From: Comamonadaceae bacterium
GTDB lineage: Bacteria > Pseudomonadota > Gammaproteobacteria > Burkholderiales > Burkholderiaceae_C
Assembly: GCA_947454955.1 (NCBI GenBank)
Contig: CANGLW010000001.1
Span: forward strand, 62,001-126,000
DNA: 64,000 bases
Reading direction: 5' to 3'
A program made the translations under genes and the position numbers. A model generated the notes under the pieces. That model worked only from the letters and a program-made list of their open reading frames with translations. It searched no databases and was not told the DNA's origin. This document shows positions 63,864-64,000 of the stretch, in pieces; within the stretch, counting starts at the first letter, position 1; every line of letters starts with the position of its first letter.

Positions 63864-64000
63864 TCAGACCACGGGGTCTAAGGCCGCTTGTAGCCAGGTG
63901 GAGGCCATGTCGTGGCCCATGGCCGCGCCCATGAGGTGGCCTTGCGCGTACTCGCATTGCAGGTTTTGCAACACGCTGAGTTGCTCGAGGGTCTCGACCC
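63864..64000 (-). CDS. 3' end of an EAL-domain protein (partial)
   Basis: The last 45 codons of a gene that continues beyond the window. The translated end (VETLEQLSVLQNLQCEYAQG, then HLMGAAM) is the C-terminal part of an EAL phosphodiesterase domain, with the conserved VET and QG. It stops 30 bases before the PAS-GGDEF-EAL gene, suggesting two c-di-GMP genes in one operon. Confidence 0.85.
   Translation of the reverse strand, partial: VETLEQLSVLQNLQCEYAQGHLMGAAMGHDMASTWLQAALDPVV

Noticed and set aside
1-64000. CRISPR arrays, insertion sequences, prophage or integrase genes
   Set aside because: No regularly spaced repeats, transposase, integrase or phage structural genes were seen on either strand.

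Overview
This 64 kb window is chromosomal DNA from a betaproteobacterium of the order Burkholderiales, most probably a Comamonadaceae relative (Rhodoferax, Limnohabitans or Hydrogenophaga type). The reasons are the gene order tpiA-secG-tRNA-Leu-nuoABCDEFGHIJKLMN-DUF2818-NUDIX-DUF1178, separate nuoC and nuoD, high GC coding sequence, and the overall protein style. No phage, integron, insertion sequence or CRISPR array is visible. Coding density is very high and many genes overlap by ATGA or by one base.

Layout. 0.1-4.7 kb: a coxGMSL-like molybdenum hydroxylase operon. 4.7-8.7 kb: mutL, a Bcr/CflA-type MFS exporter and miaA. 8.7-13.6 kb: a LolD/FtsX/AttH-type ABC cassette with an hsp20 gene lodged in it on the opposite strand. 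13.6-30.8 kb (minus strand): DUF1178, NUDIX and DUF2818 genes, the full 14-gene complex I operon, tRNA-Leu(GAG), secG and tpiA. 30.8-35.7 kb (minus): a quinone oxidoreductase, pnp, rpsO and tsaD. 35.8-41.7 kb (minus): a six-gene, fully overlapping operon of a LuxE-like acyl-protein synthetase, a LuxC-like acyl reductase, an NMT1/SsuA-type ABC importer and an SDR dehydrogenase. 41.9-53.4 kb (plus): a nitrate assimilation locus, nasT followed by nrtABD-nirBD-nasA-ybiB-cobA. 53.4-64 kb: a VOC protein, a BaiN-type flavoprotein, rpsU, yqeY, pmbA, yjgA, mog, cysE, trmJ, suhB, a PAS-GGDEF-EAL protein and the 3' end of another EAL gene.

How the genes work together. The nitrate locus is self-contained for uptake (NrtABD), nitrate reduction (NasA), nitrite reduction (NirBD) and the first committed step of siroheme synthesis (CobA). 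The 370-base region ahead of it shows layered control: an NtrC-like palindrome, a -24/-12 sigma-54 promoter, a hairpin with an ANTAR-type hexaloop and an intrinsic terminator, next to the gene for the ANTAR antiterminator NasT. Mog could supply molybdenum cofactor both to NasA and to the cox-like hydroxylase.

The least explained system is the luxE-luxC-ABC-SDR operon. It has the two enzymes of the bioluminescence fatty-acid reductase but no luciferase, and is coupled to a small-molecule importer and a dehydrogenase. A second unexplained signal is a 17-base motif (GCTAT...AGC) that I find eight times, in unrelated genes and in several reading frames. All functional calls are by reading the sequence; no database search was run.
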